The position numbers and the translations under genes are program-made. Shown here piece after piece: positions 15,577-24,058 of a stretch of 64,000 bases of DNA; position 1 is the first letter of the stretch, and every line of letters starts with the position of its first letter. This stretch comes from Candidatus Eisenbergiella merdavium (lineage in GTDB: Bacteria > Bacillota > Clostridia > Lachnospirales > Lachnospiraceae). The stretch lies in NCBI GenBank assembly GCA_019119595.1, contig DWWS01000065.1, forward strand, positions 34,133 through 98,132. Reading direction: 5' to 3'. The notes under the pieces are model-generated. The model saw only the letters and a program-made list of their open reading frames with translations, was not told the DNA's origin and made no database searches.

Positions 15577-15870
15577 AAAAAACGCCTCAAACCCTGTTTT
15601 CAGGATTTGAGACGGTAATAAGCTTTCGCTATTATCGCGGTACCACTCAAATTGACGGAACGTCCTCTCTTGTCATACTCTGCGTATGCATGCACTATTA
15701 TGCACGCCGGGCTGATAACGGGTCCGGTCACCCGCCGACGCCTACTTGATTCGGGCCGGCCTCAAAAGTCCATTCGGCAAAAGCTCCTATACCGCATTCC
15801 CACCCTCCGCGGCTCTCTGGGATATTCACTGATGCTTACTACTCTTTCTCACAGGTTTGTTTTTTCTGTT
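15577..15870 (-). ncRNA. T-box riboswitch, tryptophan-specific, controlling the trpB-like gene
   Basis: On the minus strand the canonical pieces appear in order. AGAGTAGTAAGCA is near the start. AGAGAGCCGCGGAGGGTGG with GGAATGCGG forms the stem I apical region. The specifier loop reads GAATGGAC, with UGG at plus-strand 15770-15772. The T-box TGGTACCGCG is at 15636-15645. A terminator follows: stem CGTCTCAAATCCTG / CAGGGTTTGAGGCG (about 15616-15582) and a T tract. Uncharged tRNA-Trp would pair UGG and the T-box, allowing antitermination when tryptophan is short. Confidence 0.93.
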
Positions 15871-16002
15871 GCTAATAAGATATCGCAAAAAGGGCTGTCT
15901 GTCAACCTGCTTTTTGAGGAAATTTCACGACGCCTGTCCGTATCTTCCGCTTTTTCCCTCTTTTTATCCGTCAGATCTTACAGCGAGATCACCCTGCCCG
16001 CC

Positions 16003-16914
16003 TCACCCGGAAGGCATTTTTCTCCAAATTCCTCCCGCATCCGCGCGATCGCTTCGATGCCGGTGCAGTGCAGGGGGGATGATCCAGTCAAAACGGCAGG
16101 CGCGAAGCCCTTCCACCGTGGCGCGAAGCCTCTCCTGGCCGCAGCCCCTTAAGTGCATTCCGGCAAGCAGCAGCCACAGCCGCTCTCCCGGAAACGCTTC
16201 CTTCACCCGCTCCAGGCAGTTCAGGATCCCCGCATGGGCGCAGCCCGCGAATACGGCAAGCCCTTCCGGTGTGCGGATTACCAGAAGCTGCTCGTCCTCC
16301 ATCTCGTCCCGGATCAGGCCATCGGCCCTTCGTATGAAAAACGATTGGGGAACCGGCTCCTGCGGCAGCCTGCAGCGGATCTTTCCCACCGTAAAAACAT
16401 CCGGAAAAATTTCCTCCCGCTCTCCGGTCAGGCGCAGGATCCCCTCTTTCGCAAGCCTGGTGCGATCAATGCGCCGGGCGCCGCAGTCTGCACCGTCCCG
16501 GCCCGCACATTCCCGGCCCGTGTTCTCCGTGCCGTCCCGATCTGCACATTCCTGGCCCCTGTTCTCTCCGTCGCTCCCATTTCGCCAGGGGATTCCGATG
16601 TCCCGGTACGTTCCTTTTTCCCGGCTTCCCGTCAGCTTCTCCTCGAAGGCTTTTTCCCTCACGAAAATGGGAGGCAGCTCATACGGAAATTCCTCCAGGC
16701 CTCCCGTATGGTCATAATGGCCATGGCTGAGCACGATGCCGTCCAGTCCATCGAGCGCCGTGCCCAGCCGTTTCGCGTTATGCAGATATACGCCGCTCTG
16801 GCCCGTATCAAACAGGATGCGCCTGCCCGCCGCCTCCACCAGGACGGACAGTCCGTGCTCCGCCAGAAATCCCCGCCTGTTCACCGTATTTTCCGTCAGG
16901 ATCGTAAGCTTCAT
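16003..16914 (-). CDS. MBL-fold metallohydrolase, RFA-P synthase-like group
   Basis: 303 residues from the ATG at 16914, chosen for its GGGGAGG site over a start 54 bp upstream. The metallo-beta-lactamase motif is LSHGHYDHTGGL (HxHxDH); FDTGQSGVYLHNA precedes it, and FAGCAHAGILN and LLAGMHLRG follow. This arrangement is seen in proteins annotated as dihydropterin ribofuranosylaminobenzene-phosphate synthase-like; the true substrate is unknown. Between the halves lies a charged, cysteine-containing insert with near-repeats (ECADRDGTEN / ECAGRDGAD, about 16490-16570) that looks like slippage. The + strand gene after it is divergent. Confidence 0.82.
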   Translation of the reverse strand: MKLTILTENTVNRRGFLAEHGLSVLVEAAGRRILFDTGQSGVYLHNAKRLGTALDGLDGIVLSHGHYDHTGGLEEFPYELPPIFVREKAFEEKLTGSREKGTYRDIGIPWRNGSDGENRGQECADRDGTENTGRECAGRDGADCGARRIDRTRLAKEGILRLTGEREEIFPDVFTVGKIRCRLPQEPVPQSFFIRRADGLIRDEMEDEQLLVIRTPEGLAVFAGCAHAGILNCLERVKEAFPGERLWLLLAGMHLRGCGQERLRATVEGLRACRFDWIIPPALHRHRSDRADAGGIWRKMPSG

Positions 16915-17323
16915 TTCCGCCTCCCCGCCGTGTGCGCGCTGCCTGTATCTGTACTCGTCTGTTTTCACCTGCCAAAGTCGTTCCTGTCAGCATTCAGCAA
17001 CCGTCTTTCTTTCATTCCTCTTCATGATACGCCCGGTCTCCGTTCATTGTCAATTATGGTTTGCTCAGTGCCCGGTTTGGGCGATGTTTTTATTAAAAAT
17101 GCATTAAGAATCCCATTCTCTTATTGACTGTCCCGTGTAAAACCCTTACACTTTTCTTGAGAGCTTCGCCGTCTGTGCGGCGGCAGGTTTTTTTCATTTT
17201 CACGGGAAGTATAATATTACGAAAGAATAAAAAAACGGACAGAGCAGTTTTTCTGTCCAAAAGGAGGATTCCGCAGCGGGGAGGCGGCCGGAACCGGCGT
17301 CCCGGAGGCTGCGGTAAAAGTCT
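16915..17323. other. Divergent intergenic region between the MBL hydrolase and ytvI
   Basis: 408 bases without a gene. On the + strand it has a short GC hairpin (17167-17182) followed by a T7 run, and a TATAAT at 17210-17215 with only a weak T-rich -35. The ytvI ribosome binding site is weak (GGAGG about 15 bases before its ATG). Confidence 0.45.
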
Positions 17324-18397
17324 ATGAATCTCGACAAGCAGAAAACCTTTCTGATCCGCTTCGCTTTTTGGGTGATCATCGCCGCCCTCGTTTATGTCGG
17401 TCTGAAATATGCGCTTCCGTTCTTCGCTCCCTTCGTGTTCGGCTTTGTCATAGCCTTTCTGTTAAACTGGCCGATCCGCTGGCTGGAAAGGAAGCTGCGC
17501 GTTCCCCGTCTTCTCCCTGCCATCCTGCTGACCGCTCTGTTTTTTGTGGCTGCAGGGGCTCTGATCACCTTCCTCGGCTTTCGTGCATTCGCATCCATCA
17601 AGCAGGGAATCGGGGCGCTGCCCTCTCTTTACAGCACCATGCTGCTCCCTCTGCTGGAGGATCTGTTTTCTCAGCTTGAGGTTGCGCTTTCCGCGCTGGA
17701 TCCTTCCGCGGTCGCCATTGCGGAGGATATTTCCCAGGATGTGATCGGCTCTCTGGGCAGCTTTGTTTCCAGCGCCTCCGTGCGCGCCATCACCGCAATT
17801 TCCTCTCTTGCGACCTCCGTTCCCGGCATGTTCCTGAATCTGGTCATCACCATCATCGTGACCTTTTTCATGACCATCGACTATCCGAAGATCACAGAAT
17901 TCATCCTGCGGCAATTTCCGGAAGGCGGGCGTAAGGTGTTATTTGAGATCCGGGAATATGTCTGCGGCACGCTGATCAAGTGCATCCTTTCCTACGCGCT
18001 GATCCTGTTCATCACCTTCAGCGAGATTGCCATCGGACTGACGGTCTTACGGGTGCCAAACGCCATCCTGATCGCGGTCTGCATCGCCATTTTTGACATT
18101 CTGCCCGTTCTTGGCACCGGAGGAATCATGATTCCCTGGGCGATCATTTCCCTGATCACAGGCGATTTCTTCCGGGGCTTCGGGCTGCTGATCCTGTATC
18201 TGCTCATCACCGTGATCCGCAACATCGTTGAGCCCAAGATCGTGGGCCATCAGGTTGGCCTGCATCCTGTGGTGACCCTGGCGAGCATGCTGGCCGGGCT
18301 TAACCTGTTCGGCATCATCGGTCTGTTCGGCTTTCCCATCACGCTGTCGCTTCTGAAAAATCTGAACGACAGAGGGGTGATCCGGTTATTCAAGTAG
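17324..18397 (+). CDS. ytvI: AI-2E-family transporter, sporulation membrane protein YtvI-like
   Basis: 357 residues, eight likely membrane helices grouped as in the AI-2E (PerM) family. They include one near 12-30 (FAFWVIIAALVYVGLKYAL), one at about 35-50, a long amphipathic central loop (85-165), and the cluster 170-350 ending GLFGFPITLSLLKNL. FLNWPIRWLERK and IDYPKITEFILRQFP fit the YtvI subgroup known from endospore formers. Transported solute unknown. It stands alone on the + strand, 63 bp before the flavoprotein gene. Confidence 0.82.
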   Translation: MNLDKQKTFLIRFAFWVIIAALVYVGLKYALPFFAPFVFGFVIAFLLNWPIRWLERKLRVPRLLPAILLTALFFVAAGALITFLGFRAFASIKQGIGALPSLYSTMLLPLLEDLFSQLEVALSALDPSAVAIAEDISQDVIGSLGSFVSSASVRAITAISSLATSVPGMFLNLVITIIVTFFMTIDYPKITEFILRQFPEGGRKVLFEIREYVCGTLIKCILSYALILFITFSEIAIGLTVLRVPNAILIAVCIAIFDILPVLGTGGIMIPWAIISLITGDFFRGFGLLILYLLITVIRNIVEPKIVGHQVGLHPVVTLASMLAGLNLFGIIGLFGFPITLSLLKNLNDRGVIRLFK

Positions 18398-18460
18398 TCC
18401 TGATAATATCCTTCTGCGGCAGCAGCACAAAGCAGATCATTAAGCGCAAGGAGGTTTCAC

Positions 18461-19043
18461 ATGAAGAAAATTCTGATCGTACAGGGGGGGAGGCCGCGCC
18501 AACGGCAATACAGCCCGGCTGGTAAAAAGCTTTTCCGAAGGCGCCGCGTCTGCCGACCATCAGGTGGAGCTTATCTCCCTTCTGAAGCATGATGTGAAGG
18601 GCTGTCTTGGCTGCAACGCCTGCCGCTATGGAAAGCCCTGCGTTCAGAAGGACGATTTTAATGATATGGTTCCCAAGATCCTGGAGGCGGATCTGCTCGT
18701 TTTCGCTTCCCCTCTGTATTTCTGGACCCTCTCCTCCCGGCTTAAGGCCTTCATTGAACGCTTTTACTGCATTGCGCAGGAGGATCCGGCTCCGCCTCTC
18801 GGCCGGTATGAAAAATATCCCGTCAGGGACTGTGCGCTGCTCATGACCGCAGCTGATGATTTTTTCTGGACCTTTGAGCAGGCGGTGTCCTATTATCAGT
18901 TTGCCATAGTCAATTACATCGGCTTCCATGATAAGGGGATGCTGCTGGCCGGCGGCTGCGGCGATACCAACGGAAGCCCTCAGATCGAAAAGACCGGGCA
19001 TCTGCAGGCTGCTTATGATTTTGGAAGGCATATTTATGAGTGA
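18461..19043 (+). pseudogene. Flavodoxin/NADPH-dependent FMN reductase-family protein, frameshifted in a G7 tract
   Basis: A strong AAGGAGG site precedes the ATG at 18461: MKKILIVQGG. The frame is then lost in seven G's (18484-18490); with six G's it would continue GRANGNTARLVKSFSEGA, then ELISLLKHDV, GCLGCNACRYGKPC and DDFNDMVPKILEADLLVFAS to 19043 (193 residues). The family binds FMN at GxxNGNTARL and may carry Fe-S or redox cysteines at CxxCNxC. An in-frame product can only start at Met 18564 from the present sequence. It is either a true frameshift, a slippage (phase) site, or a sequencing error. Confidence 0.75.
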
Positions 19044-19119
19044 GATGCGGAGTCGGACCGGAAAATTTTCTGAAAGCGTATCGAAGTTCCAAAATTGAAT
19101 CAAAGACAGAATCCATGCC

Positions 19120-19154
19120 GCGGGAGCCTGTTGTTTTGAAGGGCTCCCGCTCTT
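19120..19154 (+). terminator. Terminator between the flavoprotein gene and the GH38 gene
   Basis: GCGGGAGCC (19120-19128) pairs with GGCTCCCGC (19142-19150), then TCTTTT. It separates two convergent genes and could serve both. Confidence 0.75.
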
Positions 19155-19167
19155 TTGTCAACCCTGA

Positions 19168-21756
19168 TCAGCCTTCCTTTTTTCCGAACAGACCGCATTC
19201 TGTCAAAATTTTCTCCCGCATATCGTAACGGAGCGTTTTTACCTCATACGCGCAAAGCTCCACTTCCAGCTTTACATTCTCCTCCGCTTTCCTTCCTGCT
19301 TCCGAAACGGTGATCCGGGCCGTCTGCCTGCTGCCGGTGGTTTCAAACAGGCGAAGCAGATAAGCCTCCTCTCCATATACTTTTCGAAATGCAGCGAGAA
19401 TGACAGCCGGATTGTCAAGCGTTACAGCGGTGTCCGCCTTTTCACCCAGGCCGGAAGGAAAAGCGGCCACCGTCATGGGCTGCTCCTGGAAAAGCTGTGC
19501 CTCCCGGCATATCAGCCTGCGGCGTTCTCTTCCCTCTCCTGCCTGAATACGGAAGGAAAATTCCCTCTCTCCCTGATCAATATAAGGAAGGGCTCTGTCC
19601 TGTACCAGAAGGGGCCTGTCTCCGATGGGATGCGCGGAATAGACAGCCGAATGCAGAAGGGAGATCCGCATGACGCCATCCCGGAAATCCACGCCGTAAT
19701 TTCCCTGGTTCAGCACGGTCAGCGCCTGTGACCCATCCGGGCTCCACAGCCCGCACCAGCGATGAAATACCTTTTCATCCCCGTCCTGCTCCTGAGCCGT
19801 CACGCCATAGGCCGTCTCGCTGAAGGCACTCCCTTCATGGAAGATCGTGGGAATCTCAAGCTTTAAAAAACGTCCCTTTTCTGCCCAGTTGACAGCAAGC
19901 TCCAGGTCAAAGCAGGTTCCCGTTCTGGAAAGCAGATAGCGGATGCAGGCACGGGAATCCTGCCAGGAAAATACCGCCTCTACCACCGTTCTCACCGGCC
20001 CGTCCTCGATGACACGAACGCTCGGGATCGTCTTTCCCAATCCCGCATGTCTTTCATTCAGGGTTCCGCTGTAACGGCTTCCTTCTATTTCTTCCATCAA
20101 GGTAAAACGACCTGTTTCATCCCGGTAGCTGTGACGGTTCATGCCCCAGGGATCACAGTCCGTTTTCAGCACCACCAGCCCAAAGGCTTCCGCCCCCAGA
20201 TATTCCGTTCCCTCCACCCGGTAGGAATCGACCAGACCGGTATGACGGTTGATCCGGACGGACATCCTCCCGTTATCAAAAAGAATACTGTCCGGGCTTA
20301 CGGATACGCCCTCAGCCCTATCCGGCTTCTTTTCCACCATGCTGATCCGTGCGGAAAAGCGGTTCATACAGGCAGGCTTCAGAACGCCATGGAAAACCAC
20401 ACGCTTTCTCCAGTCCAGATTCAGATTGCAGGCCTCCTTCTCTACCTGGCCCGGCAGCTCCTTTCCATCCTGCAGGATGACCGGCAGCGCGTAACGTTCC
20501 GTCCAGTTCTGATTGGCAAGCTGGAAATCACAGGTAAAATCCCCTTCCACCGCAAAGGGGTGGGGATTATAGATCAAAATTGGATATTCTCCTTCCTCCG
20601 CCTTTTCCTGTCCGGAAAGAAGCGCGAAAAAAGCTCTTCGCTTCCACTGATCGACAATCTGCAGACCGTATTCCAGCATCTGAAGGCTCTTTTCCTCAGC
20701 GGAGCGGATGGTTGTGCCTGGAAGCACATCATGGAATTCAGAAAAAAGGAGCGCCTTCTGCGCGTTTCTCAGCTCCTTTTCCGGATATTCCTCAATCACA
20801 CCGGCAAGCACCGCCTGAGAAAGCATTTTTTCCGTAAGAGAGAGCTGTCCCTCCAACTGCCTGTGCTTTTGCTTCACCCGGATCTGAGAGGTATAGCAGC
20901 CAACCGCCCAGGGATTCAGGTCCTTTTCCACCACCGGCTCCTGTGTCTGCGTTTCCTCATTTCTCCGTCTGCGCTCTTCAAAATAGGCTTCCGGTGTGGA
21001 ATGCGCCAGCCTCCAGCCATTTACCTCACCCTTTCCCATCATTTCCGCAATATCATCCAGATCCGCCCGTGAGGGTCCGCCGCCGTGATTGCCGACGCCC
21101 CACAGAACGCAGCCGACCGCTGACGCAGATTTCGTCCCGTCTTTCTGCTGTCCGTTGGCCTGTGCCCACTCCCGGATCTTCTTTCCCGCCTCGCCCATCA
21201 ACGTTCCGTAGGTATCCGCCCGGTGTGCCATGATGCGCGAACCGTCGAACCCCGCCCAGATGAAATCATCTGACGGAAGGGGACAGTCCCCCTGGCCCGG
21301 CCTGCAGAACAGGTAGGAATCAAAGCCCGCCTTCGCCATGAGCTGAACCAGTCCCCGGCTATGTCCGAAGGGATCAAAGTTGATCGCCGTGGTAGGCCTG
21401 ATCCCGAATTTTTCCTGAAAGTATTCCCGTCCCAGCTCCATTTGCCGGATGAAGGATTCTCCTGAGGGCATGTTGCAGTCCGGCTGCAGATACCAGCCGC
21501 CCATAATATGCCATTTCCCCTCCCGCACAAGATTCTTTATGCGCAAAAACAGCTCCGGCTCCATCTCTTCGATCCACTCGTATAAGAGAACCTCATTGTG
21601 ATTGAATACAAGTCCGTCGTATTCCTCACAGAATGCCGCGGCCATACGGAAGGTGGAAAGGGCGGCGGAGATGCCCTCTTCCAGATCCCACAGCCAGACC
21701 GGATCAATGTGTGCGTTGCAGATCAGGTGCAGATTTCTTGTATTTTTCACGTTCAT
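19168..21756 (-). CDS. GH38-family alpha-mannosidase
   Basis: 862 residues. The GH38 zinc/catalytic features are visible: NAHIDPVWLWDLEEG (metal His and Asp, about 14-27), FDPFGHSRGLVQLM (nucleophile Asp region, about 145-160), WGVGNHGGGPSRADLD, and SEFHDVLPGTTIRSAEEKSL before the beta-sandwich half. Such enzymes remove alpha-mannose from N-glycans or mannosides; lacking a signal peptide it acts in the cytoplasm. It is the last gene of the glycan locus, 20 bp downstream of the GH95-like gene, so imported mannose-containing glycans are the likely substrate. Confidence 0.9.
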   Translation of the reverse strand: MNVKNTRNLHLICNAHIDPVWLWDLEEGISAALSTFRMAAAFCEEYDGLVFNHNEVLLYEWIEEMEPELFLRIKNLVREGKWHIMGGWYLQPDCNMPSGESFIRQMELGREYFQEKFGIRPTTAINFDPFGHSRGLVQLMAKAGFDSYLFCRPGQGDCPLPSDDFIWAGFDGSRIMAHRADTYGTLMGEAGKKIREWAQANGQQKDGTKSASAVGCVLWGVGNHGGGPSRADLDDIAEMMGKGEVNGWRLAHSTPEAYFEERRRRNEETQTQEPVVEKDLNPWAVGCYTSQIRVKQKHRQLEGQLSLTEKMLSQAVLAGVIEEYPEKELRNAQKALLFSEFHDVLPGTTIRSAEEKSLQMLEYGLQIVDQWKRRAFFALLSGQEKAEEGEYPILIYNPHPFAVEGDFTCDFQLANQNWTERYALPVILQDGKELPGQVEKEACNLNLDWRKRVVFHGVLKPACMNRFSARISMVEKKPDRAEGVSVSPDSILFDNGRMSVRINRHTGLVDSYRVEGTEYLGAEAFGLVVLKTDCDPWGMNRHSYRDETGRFTLMEEIEGSRYSGTLNERHAGLGKTIPSVRVIEDGPVRTVVEAVFSWQDSRACIRYLLSRTGTCFDLELAVNWAEKGRFLKLEIPTIFHEGSAFSETAYGVTAQEQDGDEKVFHRWCGLWSPDGSQALTVLNQGNYGVDFRDGVMRISLLHSAVYSAHPIGDRPLLVQDRALPYIDQGEREFSFRIQAGEGRERRRLICREAQLFQEQPMTVAAFPSGLGEKADTAVTLDNPAVILAAFRKVYGEEAYLLRLFETTGSRQTARITVSEAGRKAEENVKLEVELCAYEVKTLRYDMREKILTECGLFGKKEG

Positions 21757-21776
21757 CTACCTTCCTTTTTCAACAG

Positions 21777-24038
21777 TCAAAGACAGGCCGGGGAAGCTTC
21801 AAATTCCAGCGTCCAGCTTTCCCCTTTTTGGCAGGCGATCAGGCAGCCGTCCGTTCCGGCAGGGATTTCCATCCGTACGCCGTCCCTCCGCAGACCGGCA
21901 AGGACAGCCTCTCCCTTCCAGCGAACCAGCAGCTCCTCATCACAGGCGGCGCAGATCACCGCTTTTTTCATGTGATAAGCTTCCCGTTCCAGGCTGATCC
22001 TGTGTCCGCCCTCTACGGTCAGACCAAAGCAGCTGCATGCTTTCCATTCGTCCGGTATCCCCATCATAAGCCACAGGTCATTTTCCGAGCGGTGCACAAA
22101 CATTTCACACAGCGCCGTTGGGATAAAGAATCCGGACTCCAGTGTGAAGGAATCCGCGCTTTCTCCCGCGTTGGTATCCGAAATGCGTAGCACTCCGTTT
22201 TGATAAGGGTCTCCGTTTACCGTAAAGGAATTGCGGGAACGGAATACCATACAGTAGATCTCCAGCATGGTCCGGCACATATTTCCTCTCCCGCAGCGGG
22301 CCGCCATGATCCCCATATAGGGGAAGGAAAAAGCAGCGTATTCCAGAAAGCCCTGGTTCACCGCAGTATCGAGAGATCGTTCCGCCAGCTCGTTATGCGC
22401 CTCCTCACAGAGGGGATAAATGGGATAAAGCTGGCAGAAATGGCGGTGGGAGCCAAACACGTCGATTCCGGGGAACAGAGGCAGGCCCTTTTCATTGGGA
22501 ACAACAGGCGCGAGCCTCCTTTCCCAGGCAAGCCATTCTTCCCCCTCCTTTCCCAGCGTCTGCGCATAGGAGGCCATCTTCCGACACAGATAATGGAGAC
22601 TGGATAGGGTAAAGGTGGCGTCGTCCTCCATCAGCATATGTCCGTCCCTGTCCACCTCGGGAGACTGGGTAAAGGGGATGTGCAGATAACCGTCCGCCTT
22701 TTCAAATGCGATCCCCTGATAGAGATGGATCACCTTTTCGATAAAGGGATAGATTTTCTCCCGGAGCGTATCTGTCTCCCTGCTGTATTCATAAAACCAG
22801 GTAAAATCCACCGCCGCAAAAAGCTCCGGGCCAAGAATGGTATTCCAGTAGCACCACTCCGAAGCCGCTCCGGTTCCGTCAGGCGCCATCATGGTGGGAA
22901 GATGAACGGCATCTTCAAGGCCGAACAGCTTCTTTGCGCGCTCCTCAAGCCGCGGTATCGCGGCAAAGTACCAGTCCACATAGGGGCGGACCAGCTTCAC
23001 ATTTCCGGTTTTGTATGCAGGCCAATAGCAGGACTGCACGTTCAGATCGTTATGTAAATCCCCGAACCAGGCCGGCATCCGGTTGTCCGGATTCCAGATT
23101 CCCTGCAGGGTGATGGGCATGGAGTCCTCCCTTTCGTTGCAATACAGCTTGTACATTTCCTGGTCAAAGGCTTCCTGAAGCCTTTCATTTGGAACGCCGA
23201 TTCCAAAACCGGAACGATAACGCTTCCAGTCCTCCACATGCGCGCAGAGGAAGGTCTCCGTGCGTTCAAGATAATCGGCCGCCAGCTCTTTTTCCGCCCT
23301 CTCCAGACCTGCGGCTTCCAGACTGGCTTCCGCCCCGTTTTCCCGGAACAGCTCCGGCATTCCCGTCACACCGATGCCGACGGCAAGGCAGATTCCCTCC
23401 TCCGACCGGCTGCAGCCGCCGCACAGGATAGCCCGTCTGTCCCCGCCAAAGCGCTGCCTGACCACAAAAAAATCCCCATCCTCCGACTGCTCGCAAGGCT
23501 CATAGCCCCAGTTTTTCAGCGTCCTTAAGCGGGGGGATTCCAGATCCCAGCCAAGCGCCTTCACCGAAAGCTCCTTTGCCGCTTCTCCGTTCAGCTCCAG
23601 ATACAGGATATTCACATTGGAATCCAGCCATATGCGGCCTTCCGCGAAACGATCCCCGTCAAAGATGAGCCTAAGACTCGTCACCGCCGTTTCCAGATCT
23701 GTCTGCGCATAGAAGGACGTGATCCTCCCCGGCAGCTCCAGGCTGACCGCCAGCGCCGGCAGTCTGGTTCGGCCGATTCCCCTGTCGAATATATTGGTGT
23801 CCTCCACAAAGCAGGGATCTCCCTTCAGGTATTCCCACTTGTGCTGCAGGATCGCAGCAAAATCCGCCTTCGGCTCGTCCGGCAGCGTTTCTCTCAGCTC
23901 CCATAAGCCTACATGGTTCACGGAAATGCACAGCTTTCCGTCGCGTACGTACATGACCGCTCCCATTTTTCCGTTTCCCCAAAACGGCCCCTCGCAGAAG
24001 CTTCTGGGTATCCGGTCGATGATCATCTTTTTTTTCAT
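21777..24038 (-). CDS. GH95-like glycoside hydrolase
   Basis: 753 residues, cytoplasmic. The N-terminal beta-domain starts with EGPFWGNGKMGAVMYVRDGK, a GH95/GH65-clan style opening (compare PLGNGRLGAMLY in the gene at 35924). The barrel contains LQGIWNPDNRMPAW, DLHNDLNVQSCYWPAYKTGN (equivalent to NINTEMNYWP of GH95) and FTQSPEVDRDG (SPEN in GH95). At the place of the general acid (IDGNFG in GH95) it has LESGFF, so the catalytic set differs from true alpha-fucosidases. Family is fairly sure; specificity is not. It lies between the AraC regulator and the GH38 gene on one strand. Confidence 0.75.
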   Translation of the reverse strand: MKKKMIIDRIPRSFCEGPFWGNGKMGAVMYVRDGKLCISVNHVGLWELRETLPDEPKADFAAILQHKWEYLKGDPCFVEDTNIFDRGIGRTRLPALAVSLELPGRITSFYAQTDLETAVTSLRLIFDGDRFAEGRIWLDSNVNILYLELNGEAAKELSVKALGWDLESPRLRTLKNWGYEPCEQSEDGDFFVVRQRFGGDRRAILCGGCSRSEEGICLAVGIGVTGMPELFRENGAEASLEAAGLERAEKELAADYLERTETFLCAHVEDWKRYRSGFGIGVPNERLQEAFDQEMYKLYCNEREDSMPITLQGIWNPDNRMPAWFGDLHNDLNVQSCYWPAYKTGNVKLVRPYVDWYFAAIPRLEERAKKLFGLEDAVHLPTMMAPDGTGAASEWCYWNTILGPELFAAVDFTWFYEYSRETDTLREKIYPFIEKVIHLYQGIAFEKADGYLHIPFTQSPEVDRDGHMLMEDDATFTLSSLHYLCRKMASYAQTLGKEGEEWLAWERRLAPVVPNEKGLPLFPGIDVFGSHRHFCQLYPIYPLCEEAHNELAERSLDTAVNQGFLEYAAFSFPYMGIMAARCGRGNMCRTMLEIYCMVFRSRNSFTVNGDPYQNGVLRISDTNAGESADSFTLESGFFIPTALCEMFVHRSENDLWLMMGIPDEWKACSCFGLTVEGGHRISLEREAYHMKKAVICAACDEELLVRWKGEAVLAGLRRDGVRMEIPAGTDGCLIACQKGESWTLEFEASPACL

Positions 24039-24058
24039 GACTCCCTCTCCTTGCCTCC

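Noticed and set aside
16490..16570. Separate small cysteine-rich gene inside the MBL hydrolase
   Set aside because: The repeat is in frame with the hydrolase and has no start or ribosome binding site of its own; it is an insertion in the loop.
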